The notes under the pieces were generated by a model. The model ran no database searches, was not told the DNA's origin, and saw only the letters and a program-made list of their open reading frames with translations. The translations under genes and the position numbers were made by a program. Below, piece after piece: positions 1-7,353 of a stretch of 59,052 nt of DNA (the first letter of the stretch is position 1; each line of letters opens with the position of its first letter). The stretch covers positions 1 to 59,052 of the forward strand of contig DASPRQ010000015.1 of the NCBI GenBank assembly GCA_035624355.1. Direction: 5' to 3'. The DNA comes from Usitatibacter sp035624355 (lineage in GTDB: Bacteria > Pseudomonadota > Gammaproteobacteria > Burkholderiales > Usitatibacteraceae).

Positions 1-465
1 CACGTGACCGAGCGGCTCAACCGGCGCTACGGCATGGGACCCACGATGCTCGGCGGGATCGCGGGCACGGGCATCGCGTGGCTCGTGATGGCCGCGGCGA
101 TGGGGCCGGCGTGGGTGGCCTCGATCCTCTTCGGCGGGGGCCTCTTCCTGCTCGACCTCGCCGCGATGACCTTCTTCATCAACTACCTGTCGCTGCGCCA
201 GGCGGTGACGCCCGACCCGCTGCTGGGGCGGGTCACCGCGACGATGATCGCGCTCACGGTGTCGATGGCGCCGGTGGGCGGGCTGGTCGGCGGCTGGGTC
301 GCGGACCACCTGGGGCTGCGCGCCGCGATGGCCGCGGTGGGCGCGGGCGCGCTGCTCCTCGCCCCGCTGGTCACCTGGCTTTCGCCGCTCGCGGCCATGC
401 GCGAGCTGCCCGGCCCCAAGGAGCCGGCGATCACCGAGAGCCTCGCCGAGGAAACTACCTTCTAG
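1..465 (+). CDS. MFS transporter, C-terminal part (5' end outside window)
   Basis: The reading frame is open from base 1, so the start lies upstream of the window. About 154 residues remain, with roughly five hydrophobic segments, a cytoplasmic loop of the type TERLNRRYG and the motif DPLLGRVTATM, which resembles the loop after a transmembrane helix in drug/metabolite MFS exporters. A short charged tail ends in ESLAEETTF. It is an inner-membrane secondary transporter of unknown substrate. Its last 11 bp overlap the stop end of the convergent lipoprotein gene. The family call rests only on the hydrophobic pattern and the conserved loop. Confidence 0.7.
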   Translation, partial: HVTERLNRRYGMGPTMLGGIAGTGIAWLVMAAAMGPAWVASILFGGGLFLLDLAAMTFFINYLSLRQAVTPDPLLGRVTATMIALTVSMAPVGGLVGGWVADHLGLRAAMAAVGAGALLLAPLVTWLSPLAAMRELPGPKEPAITESLAEETTF

Positions 466-727
466 CGCAGCCGTTCAGGCTCTGCTCGAGGTTGTTGATC
501 GAGGTGTCGGGGTTCTGCTGGAGGTTGCGCAGGCGCAGGTCCGAGGTCGCGAGCTGCATCTCCGCGAAGCGCTGGTCGAGGTTCGTCACGCGCGCCTGGG
601 CCGCGGGACCGGCGGTGACGACCGGCGAGAGCTTGCATTCGTCGTTCTGGGCGTACTGGTTTTCCGGCGCGGTGGCGCAGCCGGCGAACACGAGGGCCGA
701 CGCGGACAGGGCGAGCAGGGTCTTCAT
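455..727 (-). CDS. small outer-membrane-type lipoprotein
   Basis: This 90-residue protein has a lipoprotein signal: a short n-region, the hydrophobic stretch LLALSASALV and the lipobox VFAGC, with Cys16 as the predicted lipidated residue. Residue 17 is Ala, not Asp, so sorting to the outer membrane is expected if a Lol system is present. The mature part is polar and glutamine-rich and likely helical; it contains one further Cys at each end (DECKL and LNGCARR) that could pair. A strong ribosome binding site (AGGAGGAGG) lies just before the ATG. I do not recognise a specific family. It stands alone between an MFS gene and mdh. Confidence 0.75.
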   Translation of the reverse strand: MKTLLALSASALVFAGCATAPENQYAQNDECKLSPVVTAGPAAQARVTNLDQRFAEMQLATSDLRLRNLQQNPDTSINNLEQSLNGCARR

Positions 728-851
728 GGCGTCCTCCTCCTGGGCAACGACTTATGGTAACGCGCGAGCGCTCCTGTTCGTTGACCGTTTGTTTCGGCTT
801 GTTTCGCTTCGGTAACGGGTAACGGCGGGCGAAACGCGGGCGGATTCCGCC

Positions 852-1841
852 CTACTTGAGCAGGTGCTCGATCGCCGCGCGCTCCTCGAGCAGCTCCTTG
901 CGCGTGGCGGCGATCTTGCCCTTCGCGAACTCGTTGTGCTCCAGGCCCTGCACGATCTCGTAGCGGCCGCCCGAGCACTTCACCGGATAGCCGAACAGGA
1001 TGCCTTCGGCGATGCCGTAGCTGCCGTCGGAGGGGATGCCCATGGACACCCAGTCGCCGGCGGGGGTGCCGTGCACCCAGTCGCGCACGTGGTCGATCGC
1101 CGCGTTGGCCGCCGAGGCCGCCGAGGAGAGCCCCCGCGCCTCGATGATCGCCGCGCCGCGCTTCTGCACCGTCGGGATGAAGGTACCCTCGATCCACGGC
1201 TGGTCGTCGATCACGCGCGCGGCGGGCTTGCCCTCGACCGCGGCGTTGAAGACGTCGGGATATTGCGTGGCCGAGTGGTTGCCCCAGATCGTCATGCGCG
1301 TCACCGCGGTGACCGCGCGGCCCGTCTTCTGCGCGACCTGCGTGAGGGCGCGGTTGTGGTCGAGGCGCATCATGGCGGTGAACTGCCGCGGCTCGAGCGA
1401 AGGCGCGTTCTTCATGGCGATGAGCGCGTTGGTGTTGGCGGGGTTGCCCACGACCAGCACCTTCACGTCGCGCGAGGCCACCTCGTCCAGGGCCTTGCCC
1501 TGGGGGACGAAGATCGCCCCGTTCGCCTCGAGCAGGTCCTTCCGCTCCATGCCCGGCCCGCGGGGTCGCGCCCCCACCAGGAGCGCGACGTCGGCGTCGC
1601 GGAACGCCACCTTCGGGTCCGCCGTGGCGATCATCGACGAGAGGAGCGGGAAGGCGCAGTCGTCGAGCTCCATCATCACGCCCTTGAGCGCCTTCTGCGC
1701 CTTCTCGTCGGGGATCTCGAGCAGCTGGAGGATCAGCGGCTGGTCGCGGCCGAGCATCTCGCCGGTCGCGATGCGGAACAGGAGGCTGTAGCCGATCTGG
1801 CCGGCGGCGCCCGTCACGGCGACGCGCATGGGCTTCTTCAT
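852..1841 (-). CDS. mdh: malate dehydrogenase
   Basis: This 329-residue enzyme oxidises malate to oxaloacetate with NAD in the TCA cycle, in the cytoplasm. The N-terminal Rossmann motif GAAGQIG (residues 11-17), the substrate-binding loop GARPRGPGMERKDLL, the cofactor segment VVGNPANTNA and the catalytic histidine in WGNHSATQ (His189) are all present. Length and motifs match the proteobacterial/actinobacterial 'GAAGQIG' MDH class, not the E. coli type. The start is fixed by GGAGAA upstream of the ATG. A TATAAT -10 element and a TTGAC-N4-GTCAA palindrome lie upstream and are annotated separately. Confidence 0.97.
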   Translation of the reverse strand: MKKPMRVAVTGAAGQIGYSLLFRIATGEMLGRDQPLILQLLEIPDEKAQKALKGVMMELDDCAFPLLSSMIATADPKVAFRDADVALLVGARPRGPGMERKDLLEANGAIFVPQGKALDEVASRDVKVLVVGNPANTNALIAMKNAPSLEPRQFTAMMRLDHNRALTQVAQKTGRAVTAVTRMTIWGNHSATQYPDVFNAAVEGKPAARVIDDQPWIEGTFIPTVQKRGAAIIEARGLSSAASAANAAIDHVRDWVHGTPAGDWVSMGIPSDGSYGIAEGILFGYPVKCSGGRYEIVQGLEHNEFAKGKIAATRKELLEERAAIEHLLK

Positions 1842-1884
1842 GGGGTTCTCCGGAAGGCGTGCGAGGAACGTAACCGAAGGCGGA

Positions 1885-1924
1885 ATTATACTCGACCGCT
1901 GCGCGCGCCCTTGACGACCGTCAA
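1885..1924 (-). promoter_or_regulatory. probable mdh promoter with FNR/CRP-family-like palindrome
   Basis: On the minus strand a perfect TATAAT (1890-1885) lies 43 bp before the mdh ATG. A perfect palindrome TTGAC-N4-GTCAA spans 1911-1924 and overlaps the stop codon of the DMT transporter. If the -10 is used, the palindrome centre falls near -39.5, close to the -41.5 of class II FNR/CRP activation. It differs from the FNR consensus TTGAT-N4-ATCAA at one symmetrical base per half-site. The -10 is seen directly; the regulator is inferred. Confidence 0.5.
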
Positions 1925-2841
1925 GCCTCCGCCTTGCGCGCGTGCAGCGTCACCGTGAGCACGCCCGCGAGCACCAGCGCGGCCCCCGCGACCTGCACCG
2001 CCGTGATCGGCTCGCCGAGGAACGCGTAGCCGAGAAAGATCGTCGCGACCGGCCCCACCGCGCCGAGGATCGAGGCGTGGCTCGCGCCGATGCGCCGGAT
2101 CCCCTCGGAGGTGAGCACGATGGGCATCACGGTGGACACCGCCGCCATGAGGATCGCGAGCCCGTACACCGGCGCGGGCTGGGAGGCGATGCGGTGCCAG
2201 TCGGGGGTCGCCACGACGTAATGGGCCACCACGCCCACGCACGAGACCACGCCCGCGTAGCAGGCGAACCGGATGCTGCCGACGCGGCCCACGAGGCGCC
2301 CGCTGCCCATGAGGTAGATCGCGTAGAGCAGCGCCGCCAGCGCGACCCAGAGCGAGCCGCGCACCGCGTCGCCCTGGTGCGTCGAAAGGTCGTTCACGAA
2401 CACGAAGGCGATGCCGAGGTACGACACGCCGATCCCGATGACGTCCACGACGGTCACGCGCCGGCCGAGCAAGAGCGCCGAGAGCAGCAGCACGAACGTG
2501 GGGTACAGGAACAGCACCAGCCGCTCGAGCGCCACGGTGATGTGCTGCAGGCCGAGGAAATCGAAGTAGCTGGAGAGGTAGTAGCCCACGAGGCCGAGCG
2601 CCGCGATCGAGGCCAGCTCGCCCCGGGAGAGCGCCTGCGCGCCGCCGCGCCTCGCCGACCACGCCGCGAGCGCCCCGAAGAGCGGCGCGCTGAAGAGCAT
2701 GCGCAGGGCGAGCAGCGTGAGCGCGTCCACGCCGTAGCGGTAGGCGAGCTTGATGATCACCGCCTTGCCGGAGAAGGCGACGGCGGCGACGGCGCAGAAG
2801 GCCGCGCCCGTGAGCCGCGCGTAGCGGTCGGCGGCGGGCAA
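1921..2841 (-). CDS. DMT-superfamily (EamA) permease
   Basis: About 306 residues, almost entirely hydrophobic, with around ten predicted helices in two halves, as in EamA/RhaT-type drug/metabolite transporters. The second half contains the typical ILGAVGPVATIFLGYAFLGEPIT segment (motif GPVATIFLGYAFLGEP). It is an inner-membrane exporter or importer of unknown substrate. The only plausible start is a TTG two codons after the stop of the upstream GGDEF-like gene and in the same frame as that stop, which suggests termination-reinitiation in a two-gene operon. No clear Shine-Dalgarno is visible for the TTG. Confidence 0.85.
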   Translation of the reverse strand: MPAADRYARLTGAAFCAVAAVAFSGKAVIIKLAYRYGVDALTLLALRMLFSAPLFGALAAWSARRGGAQALSRGELASIAALGLVGYYLSSYFDFLGLQHITVALERLVLFLYPTFVLLLSALLLGRRVTVVDVIGIGVSYLGIAFVFVNDLSTHQGDAVRGSLWVALAALLYAIYLMGSGRLVGRVGSIRFACYAGVVSCVGVVAHYVVATPDWHRIASQPAPVYGLAILMAAVSTVMPIVLTSEGIRRIGASHASILGAVGPVATIFLGYAFLGEPITAVQVAGAALVLAGVLTVTLHARKAEA

Positions 2842-2847
2842 CGGGGA

Positions 2848-3885
2848 CTAGATCCGGTCGCCGGGGCCCGCGATGCGCTCGCCGTCCGCCTCGGCCTTCG
2901 CGTTGAGCAGCGAGCTCTCGGCGGCGAGCATCAGCGCGTCCAGGCCGTCGCCGTCGCGGGGAAAGCGCGAGAACCCGACGGCCCCTCGCACGTTCACCCC
3001 GGAATAGTCGAACCGCAGCGCGTCGTGCACCTCGCGCGCGAGGTGCGGCACCCTCGCCTCGGGAATGTTCGCCACGAACACGGCGAATTCGTCGTCGCAG
3101 ACGCGCCCCACGAAGCTGTCGGGCGAGACCGCCGCGATCCGGCGGCCCGCCTCCGCGAGCACGCGATCGCTTGCCGCGTGGCCCACCACGACCTTCAGGC
3201 GCCGGTAGCCGTCGAGGTCCGCGAGCACGAGCGCGCATTGGGAGGAATCATCGCGCGCGGCCCTGAGCATCTCGCCGGCCCGCTCGGCGAAGCCGGCCCG
3301 GTTGGCGAGCCCCGTCACCGGGTCGCCGGAAGCGGCAAGCACCGCCTGGCCGAGGCTTCCGAAGAGCGCTTCCGAGATGACGCGCGCGATGACGCCGAAG
3401 ACCGACGTCACGAGGAGGAACGTGGCGAGCTGCTCCCATTCGCGGTGCGACGTGGGCCCTCCGTGCGCGTGGATCAGGATGTCGCGCACGAAGACGCCGA
3501 TCGCCGCGATCGCCGTGATCCCTGCGATGATGGCGAAGTTGCGCCGCGACAGCAGGAACGCCGCCACCATCACGACTCCACTGTACGCCGTGATCGCCAC
3601 GTCGTGCACGCCCGCCGGGTTGAGGACGAGGATCAGGCTGACCGCGGCGATCACGACGCAGGCGAGCAGCATCACCGCCGCCTCGTGGTGGCCGGCGCGC
3701 GCGAAGCCCCACGACGAGATGCCGAGCGGCGTGGCGAGCGCGGTGAGCACCGCGATGTCGCGGTGCCCCAGCATGGCGTGCATCGACGAGTAGGCGAAGA
3801 GCGCGACCGTGACCGCGACGATCGCGGTGCGCACGATGACGGTCATCGGCGTTGCGGTGGTCGCGTTCTGGATGGAAGGCGGCAT
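2848..3885 (-). CDS. membrane protein with degenerate GGDEF domain
   Basis: This 345-residue protein has about six N-terminal membrane segments (roughly residues 8-170) followed by a GGDEF-like domain. The domain keeps a recognisable frame: TGLANRAGF at the start, DLDGYRRLK, GHAASDRVL, then GRVCDDEFAVF where an active cyclase has R-x-GGDEF. The two glycines of the signature are replaced by Cys-Asp, and the substrate-binding Asn/Asp of the KxIND region is also missing (LKVVV). It is therefore probably not a c-di-GMP synthase but a receptor or scaffold; a bacterial signalling role is inferred. It precedes the DMT permease in the same direction. Confidence 0.8.
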   Translation of the reverse strand: MPPSIQNATTATPMTVIVRTAIVAVTVALFAYSSMHAMLGHRDIAVLTALATPLGISSWGFARAGHHEAAVMLLACVVIAAVSLILVLNPAGVHDVAITAYSGVVMVAAFLLSRRNFAIIAGITAIAAIGVFVRDILIHAHGGPTSHREWEQLATFLLVTSVFGVIARVISEALFGSLGQAVLAASGDPVTGLANRAGFAERAGEMLRAARDDSSQCALVLADLDGYRRLKVVVGHAASDRVLAEAGRRIAAVSPDSFVGRVCDDEFAVFVANIPEARVPHLAREVHDALRFDYSGVNVRGAVGFSRFPRDGDGLDALMLAAESSLLNAKAEADGERIAGPGDRI

Positions 3886-3899
3886 GCGGTGAGGGTCGA

Positions 3900-5336
3900 T
3901 CAGCACTGATCGCCGGAATTGTAGATCGTCGTCCGGCAGGTCACCCCCGACGCACAGGCCCGGACTTCCTCGACCCGGAACGTCGAGGAGAAGCCGGAAA
4001 AGGCCTGTGGCCACGGACGGATCTCCACGCGGTTGAACGTCTCGCCCGCGGGGAGGTTGTACGGGAATGCCCCGACGTCGATGGTGAAGCTCGCCGAGCT
4101 GCTGAAGCCGCACGCGGTCTTGTACGCGGTGAGCAGGTTGGTCGCGACGAGCGTCGCGGGATTCACCGAGTAGAAGATGAGCTGCGCCCGCTCCGAACCG
4201 GTGAAGCTCGCCAGGGTCACGGAAAACTGGCGCGCGGAATCGGCCATGTTGAACTGCAGCCCCTCGCCTCCCGTGCTCGTGAGGTTGCTGCTCCCGCCGC
4301 CCACCGCGCCGATGCCGGCCGTGCTGCCGCTGGTGAAGCCGATGTCCGTCGCCCCTCCGCTGTTGAACGCCGAAACGGAGAGATCCCCGAAATTCAGCGT
4401 GGCCACGCCGACGTCGCTGGACGGCGTGCTCCCCAGCACCTGTCCCACCCGCGTCGAGCTGAACTGCTCGCCCGCCACGATCGTCGCGCCGATGGCCGCG
4501 TTCCAGTCGCGCGCGGCGAGATTGGCGTGCGTGGCGAGGTCGGAGACGGTCCGGTAGAAAAGGACGTCGTCGAAATGGCTGTTGTCGTCCGGCGCCACGT
4601 CGAAGTTCGACCATGCCATGGCGGTGAACGGGCCCGAGGGCTTGACGTTGTTCTTCTCCTCGGTGGAGCCGGGATTCGAGCCTCCCGCCGCCTGGATTCC
4701 GGCGGCAGTGTAGGCGCCGTAGCCGGTCGGCCCATGGCTGATGAGCACGTAGGCGGCGCCGCCCGTGAGGCTCGCGCCGTTGTAGGTGGTACCGAAGTCC
4801 GTGATCGTGAGCCCCTTGCCCGAGATGAAGTCCGACGGCACGGTCGTGTGCGCCACCGGGCAGAGGTCGTTGGCGTCCACGGCCTGGCGCGTGGTGTAGG
4901 CCTGGGCGGAATTGCAGTTCACCATGCTCGCCCCGCCCGCCTGGGTCAGGGCCCCGGTCGTGTTGCTGTAGACGCGGTAGGAGATCTTCCAGCCCCAGGC
5001 GTCGAACGAATCGTCGCGGCGCATGCCGATCGTCTGCCAGGGCAAGGTGCCGCCGACGGAGTTCGTCGGGAAGTCGCAGTTCACCGAGGCGCCGGTGGGC
5101 GAGGCGAGCCCCGTGTCCTGGGTGGGATCGGCCGGGCAAGGCAGGCGCCCCGTGGCGCTCGCGTACTGCTCGAGCGCGGCGGCGGCCGTCTGCAGGCTCG
5201 CCACGGTCTGCGCCCGATCGTTCACGTTGGAGGACGTCCGCGAGACGGCGTACATCGCCATCACCACGAGGACCGCCAGCAGCAGGATGACGAAGATGAA
5301 GACGCCGCCCGCGCCCCGCTCGCGCTCGATGGTCAC
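3900..5336 (-). CDS. pilin-like protein with C-terminal extension (paralogue of upstream gene)
   Basis: 478 residues. An N-terminal hydrophobic helix (residues about 10-30, VFIFVILLLAVLVVMAMYAV) is followed by a coiled segment and then RLPCPADP, a GG-x-LPW motif and GAAYVLISHG. These are shared with the preceding gene product at matching positions. Unlike that protein it lacks a GFTLIE prepilin site; the start reads MTIERERGAGG. A further ~200 residues, Ser/Gly/Thr-rich and beta-like with four C-terminal cysteines, are not present in the paralogue. The GTG start overlaps the upstream stop (GTGA), indicating translational coupling. It is probably an extracytoplasmic pilus or secretion accessory; function inferred. 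Confidence 0.75.
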   Translation of the reverse strand: MTIERERGAGGVFIFVILLLAVLVVMAMYAVSRTSSNVNDRAQTVASLQTAAAALEQYASATGRLPCPADPTQDTGLASPTGASVNCDFPTNSVGGTLPWQTIGMRRDDSFDAWGWKISYRVYSNTTGALTQAGGASMVNCNSAQAYTTRQAVDANDLCPVAHTTVPSDFISGKGLTITDFGTTYNGASLTGGAAYVLISHGPTGYGAYTAAGIQAAGGSNPGSTEEKNNVKPSGPFTAMAWSNFDVAPDDNSHFDDVLFYRTVSDLATHANLAARDWNAAIGATIVAGEQFSSTRVGQVLGSTPSSDVGVATLNFGDLSVSAFNSGGATDIGFTSGSTAGIGAVGGGSSNLTSTGGEGLQFNMADSARQFSVTLASFTGSERAQLIFYSVNPATLVATNLLTAYKTACGFSSSASFTIDVGAFPYNLPAGETFNRVEIRPWPQAFSGFSSTFRVEEVRACASGVTCRTTIYNSGDQC

Positions 5337-6208
5337 GAGTGGGAGCGCGGCCCCAGGCCCGCCCTGTTGATCACGGTGAGCAGCGCCGGCCGCGAGATGA
5401 TGTCGTCGAAATGCGTCGCCCCCGACGCATCGGAGATGGAGTCGTCCACGTAGTAGGTCGTGCCCGCGGTATAGCCCAGGTTCGCGTAATTCTTCTGTTC
5501 CTGCGTGCCGTCGGTGACCGTGCTCGTGGAAAGCCTGCCGCTCGAGAGATAGCCCCCGCCCCCCGTGGAACCCGGGCTGACGAGGACGTAGGCGGCACCG
5601 GTGGGCGCCGCGGCGATGGTGGGATCCATGACCGTGGTGCCCGCGACGTTGCGCACCTTGAGGCCCTTGTTGAGGAGGAAGGTCGCCGGGGGCGTGCAGG
5701 AGCCGAGGGAGCCGGAGCTGCACGCCGTGTTGCACGCCGTCCCGACGAGGCCCCCGGTTCCCGCCGGATCGCACGACGACATGTCGAGCGCCGCGGTGCC
5801 CGCGAGCGTGGGATCGATGCGGTAGGTGAAGCGCCGGTTCCAACCGTCCGTCACGTCCGACTCCGTGAGGCCGAGCGGGACCCAGGGAACGACGCCGCCC
5901 GCCTCGTTCGTGGCGCAGCCCGCGGCGTTCGGCGTGACCTCCTGGCCGGCGTTCGCGTTCGTGGAATCGAGCGTCCCGTCGGCGGGACAGGGCAGCCGCT
6001 TCTGCTGCATCACGAACTGCACGAGCGCGGTGTCCACCGCGGCGAGCCGCGTCGTGGTGAGCGTGAGCTTCTGGCTCGCGAGCAGCGCGGTGGTGATCGC
6101 CGCGGCCATGGAGATCGCCACGCCGAGGATGAACAGCACCACCACGATCTCGATGAGCGTGAAGCCGCGCGCGTCGCGCGGGGAGCGGGGGCCCGGTATG
6201 GCGTCCAT
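5333..6208 (-). CDS. prepilin/pseudopilin-like protein (type IV pilin N-terminus)
   Basis: 291 residues beginning MDAIPGPRSPRDARG, then GFTLIEIVVVLFILG, a textbook prepilin peptidase cleavage and N-methylation motif (cleavage after Gly, Phe+1, Glu+5) with a hydrophobic helix. The globular part carries RLPCPADG, a GGVVPW motif and GAAYVLVSPG, all shared with the next gene. Several cysteines lie in the middle region. The start was chosen at the ATG 13 codons before the Gly-Phe site, since longer alternatives add an unlikely leader. It is expected to be processed by PilD and assembled into, or used by, a type IV pilus or type II secretion machine encoded elsewhere. Confidence 0.85.
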   Translation of the reverse strand: MDAIPGPRSPRDARGFTLIEIVVVLFILGVAISMAAAITTALLASQKLTLTTTRLAAVDTALVQFVMQQKRLPCPADGTLDSTNANAGQEVTPNAAGCATNEAGGVVPWVPLGLTESDVTDGWNRRFTYRIDPTLAGTAALDMSSCDPAGTGGLVGTACNTACSSGSLGSCTPPATFLLNKGLKVRNVAGTTVMDPTIAAAPTGAAYVLVSPGSTGGGGYLSSGRLSTSTVTDGTQEQKNYANLGYTAGTTYYVDDSISDASGATHFDDIISRPALLTVINRAGLGPRSHS

Positions 6209-6294
6209 GGCGGACGTAATGATACCGTCCGCCCCCTGCGGACGGGCCGGGACACCGATGCGCGGCAGGAAAACGGGGCCAGGCGGTCGGCCGT

Positions 6295-6654
6295 TCAAGC
6301 AGGCGGCGGCGCGCCGGGGTCTTTGCCGGCGCCGCCCGACGGCGCGCCCGAGTCCTTCGCGGCGACGGCGGACGCCGCCCGGTTGAGCCGCTCGCGGAAT
6401 TCCTTGCCGGCCCGGAACCGTGGAAGCGGCCGCGCGGGGATCTGGACCTGCGCGCCCGTCTTCGGATTGCGCCCCACGCGAGCGGGGCGGTGCGAAATCT
6501 CGAAGGTCCCGAAGCCGCGGATCTCGATGCGCCCGCCGCGCGCGAGGCGCGATACGAGCGCGCCCAGGATCCCGGACACCACGATGCGCAGGTCCTCCGG
6601 CGAATGGTCCTTGAGCCGGCGGGCGAGCGCGTTGACGAGCTGCGTCTTCGTCAT
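6295..6654 (-). CDS. IHF/HU-family DNA-binding protein
   Basis: 119 residues. The first ~93 match the DNABII fold: MTKTQLVNALARRL, the central GGRIEIRGFGTFEI, and the DNA-arm motif RVGRNPKTGAQVQIPARPLPRFRAGKEFR. The MTK start and lack of lysine-rich arms are more IHF-beta-like than HU-like. The C-terminal ~26 residues are a low-complexity Ala/Gly/Pro tail containing the imperfect repeat KDSGAPSGG / KDPGAPPPA, which the core family lacks. It bends DNA and organises the nucleoid. It is transcribed in the same direction as the upstream membrane protein, with a 26 bp gap. Confidence 0.9.
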   Translation of the reverse strand: MTKTQLVNALARRLKDHSPEDLRIVVSGILGALVSRLARGGRIEIRGFGTFEISHRPARVGRNPKTGAQVQIPARPLPRFRAGKEFRERLNRAASAVAAKDSGAPSGGAGKDPGAPPPA

Positions 6655-6680
6655 GGGAGCCTCGCCTCGCCCGGAGCGCG

Positions 6681-7181
6681 CTAGCCGTTCGTCCCGAAGA
6701 TGAGGAAGCCGCTCGGGCTCACCTCGCTCGCGGGAACCGACCTGCCACTTTCCATGAGGACCTTGCCGCGCGCGGCCTCGATCGCGTCGAGGGTGGCGCG
6801 GATGCCCGACTTCACGTAGCGCATCTGCGCGCCGTCGAAGATCTCGAAGTGGTAGACCATGACGGCGTGCGCTCCGAGGCCCACCTTCGGGAGGGCTTCC
6901 GGCTCGCCTCGCGCGGGCGTGCCGCGAAGGCGCACCGCGAGCGCGGTCCCCACGGAAGCGGCGACGAACCCCGAGAAAAGGGCCACGCCGAGCCACTGGC
7001 CGGCGCCCAGGTCCGTGAGCACGCTGTACACCGCGAAACAGGCCCCGGCAATCGCCCAGTTCGCGAGAAAGAGCACGGGCCATCCGGCACGGCGCAACGC
7101 CTCCTGCCGCGCCACGGCCACGCACACGAGGTAATAGAGCGGCACCACGATGAATGCGAACCCAACTTCCACGCTGGACAT
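6681..7181 (-). CDS. small inner-membrane protein, unknown function
   Basis: 166 residues with three predicted membrane helices in the first ~100 residues, then a soluble C-terminal part (HAVMVYHFEIFDGAQMRYVKSG and a basic/charged helix). No family was recognised. The start is well defined: AAGGAGA lies 6 nt before the ATG. A perfect 16-bp AT-rich palindrome (7288-7303) lies about 105 bp upstream and may be its operator. The gene precedes the IHF-like gene in the same direction. Confidence 0.65.
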   Translation of the reverse strand: MSSVEVGFAFIVVPLYYLVCVAVARQEALRRAGWPVLFLANWAIAGACFAVYSVLTDLGAGQWLGVALFSGFVAASVGTALAVRLRGTPARGEPEALPKVGLGAHAVMVYHFEIFDGAQMRYVKSGIRATLDAIEAARGKVLMESGRSVPASEVSPSGFLIFGTNG

Positions 7182-7287
7182 GATCGGTCTCCTTTTGTCG
7201 TCCACAGGCGACGGCGGGGAAACGCGGGCTACCGTCGCTGCGGCGAAGTCAGGATAGCCAAGCGACCGATACGGATGATTTCAACCG

Positions 7288-7303
7288 CGTTTCAATTGAA
7301 ACG
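7288..7303. promoter_or_regulatory. perfect 16-bp palindrome, candidate operator
   Basis: The sequence CGTTTCAATTGAAACG is a perfect inverted repeat in an intergenic stretch that is otherwise GC-rich. It lies downstream of the lipoprotein gene (stop at 7354) and upstream of the membrane protein starting at 7181. It has no following T-run, so an operator is more likely than an intrinsic terminator. A further TTTCAA copy just upstream (about 7279-7284) adds a direct half-site. Confidence 0.45.
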
Positions 7304-7353
7304 GGCCCCTGGGCGCCGAAAACCGGAAGGAGGAATGACCATTGCCGCGCGTG

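Noticed and set aside
1942..3909. Very long plus-strand open frame antisense to the DMT and GGDEF genes
   Set aside because: Its Arg/His/Asp/Val-rich composition is the usual shadow of GC-rich codons on the opposite strand; no domain and it spans two real genes.
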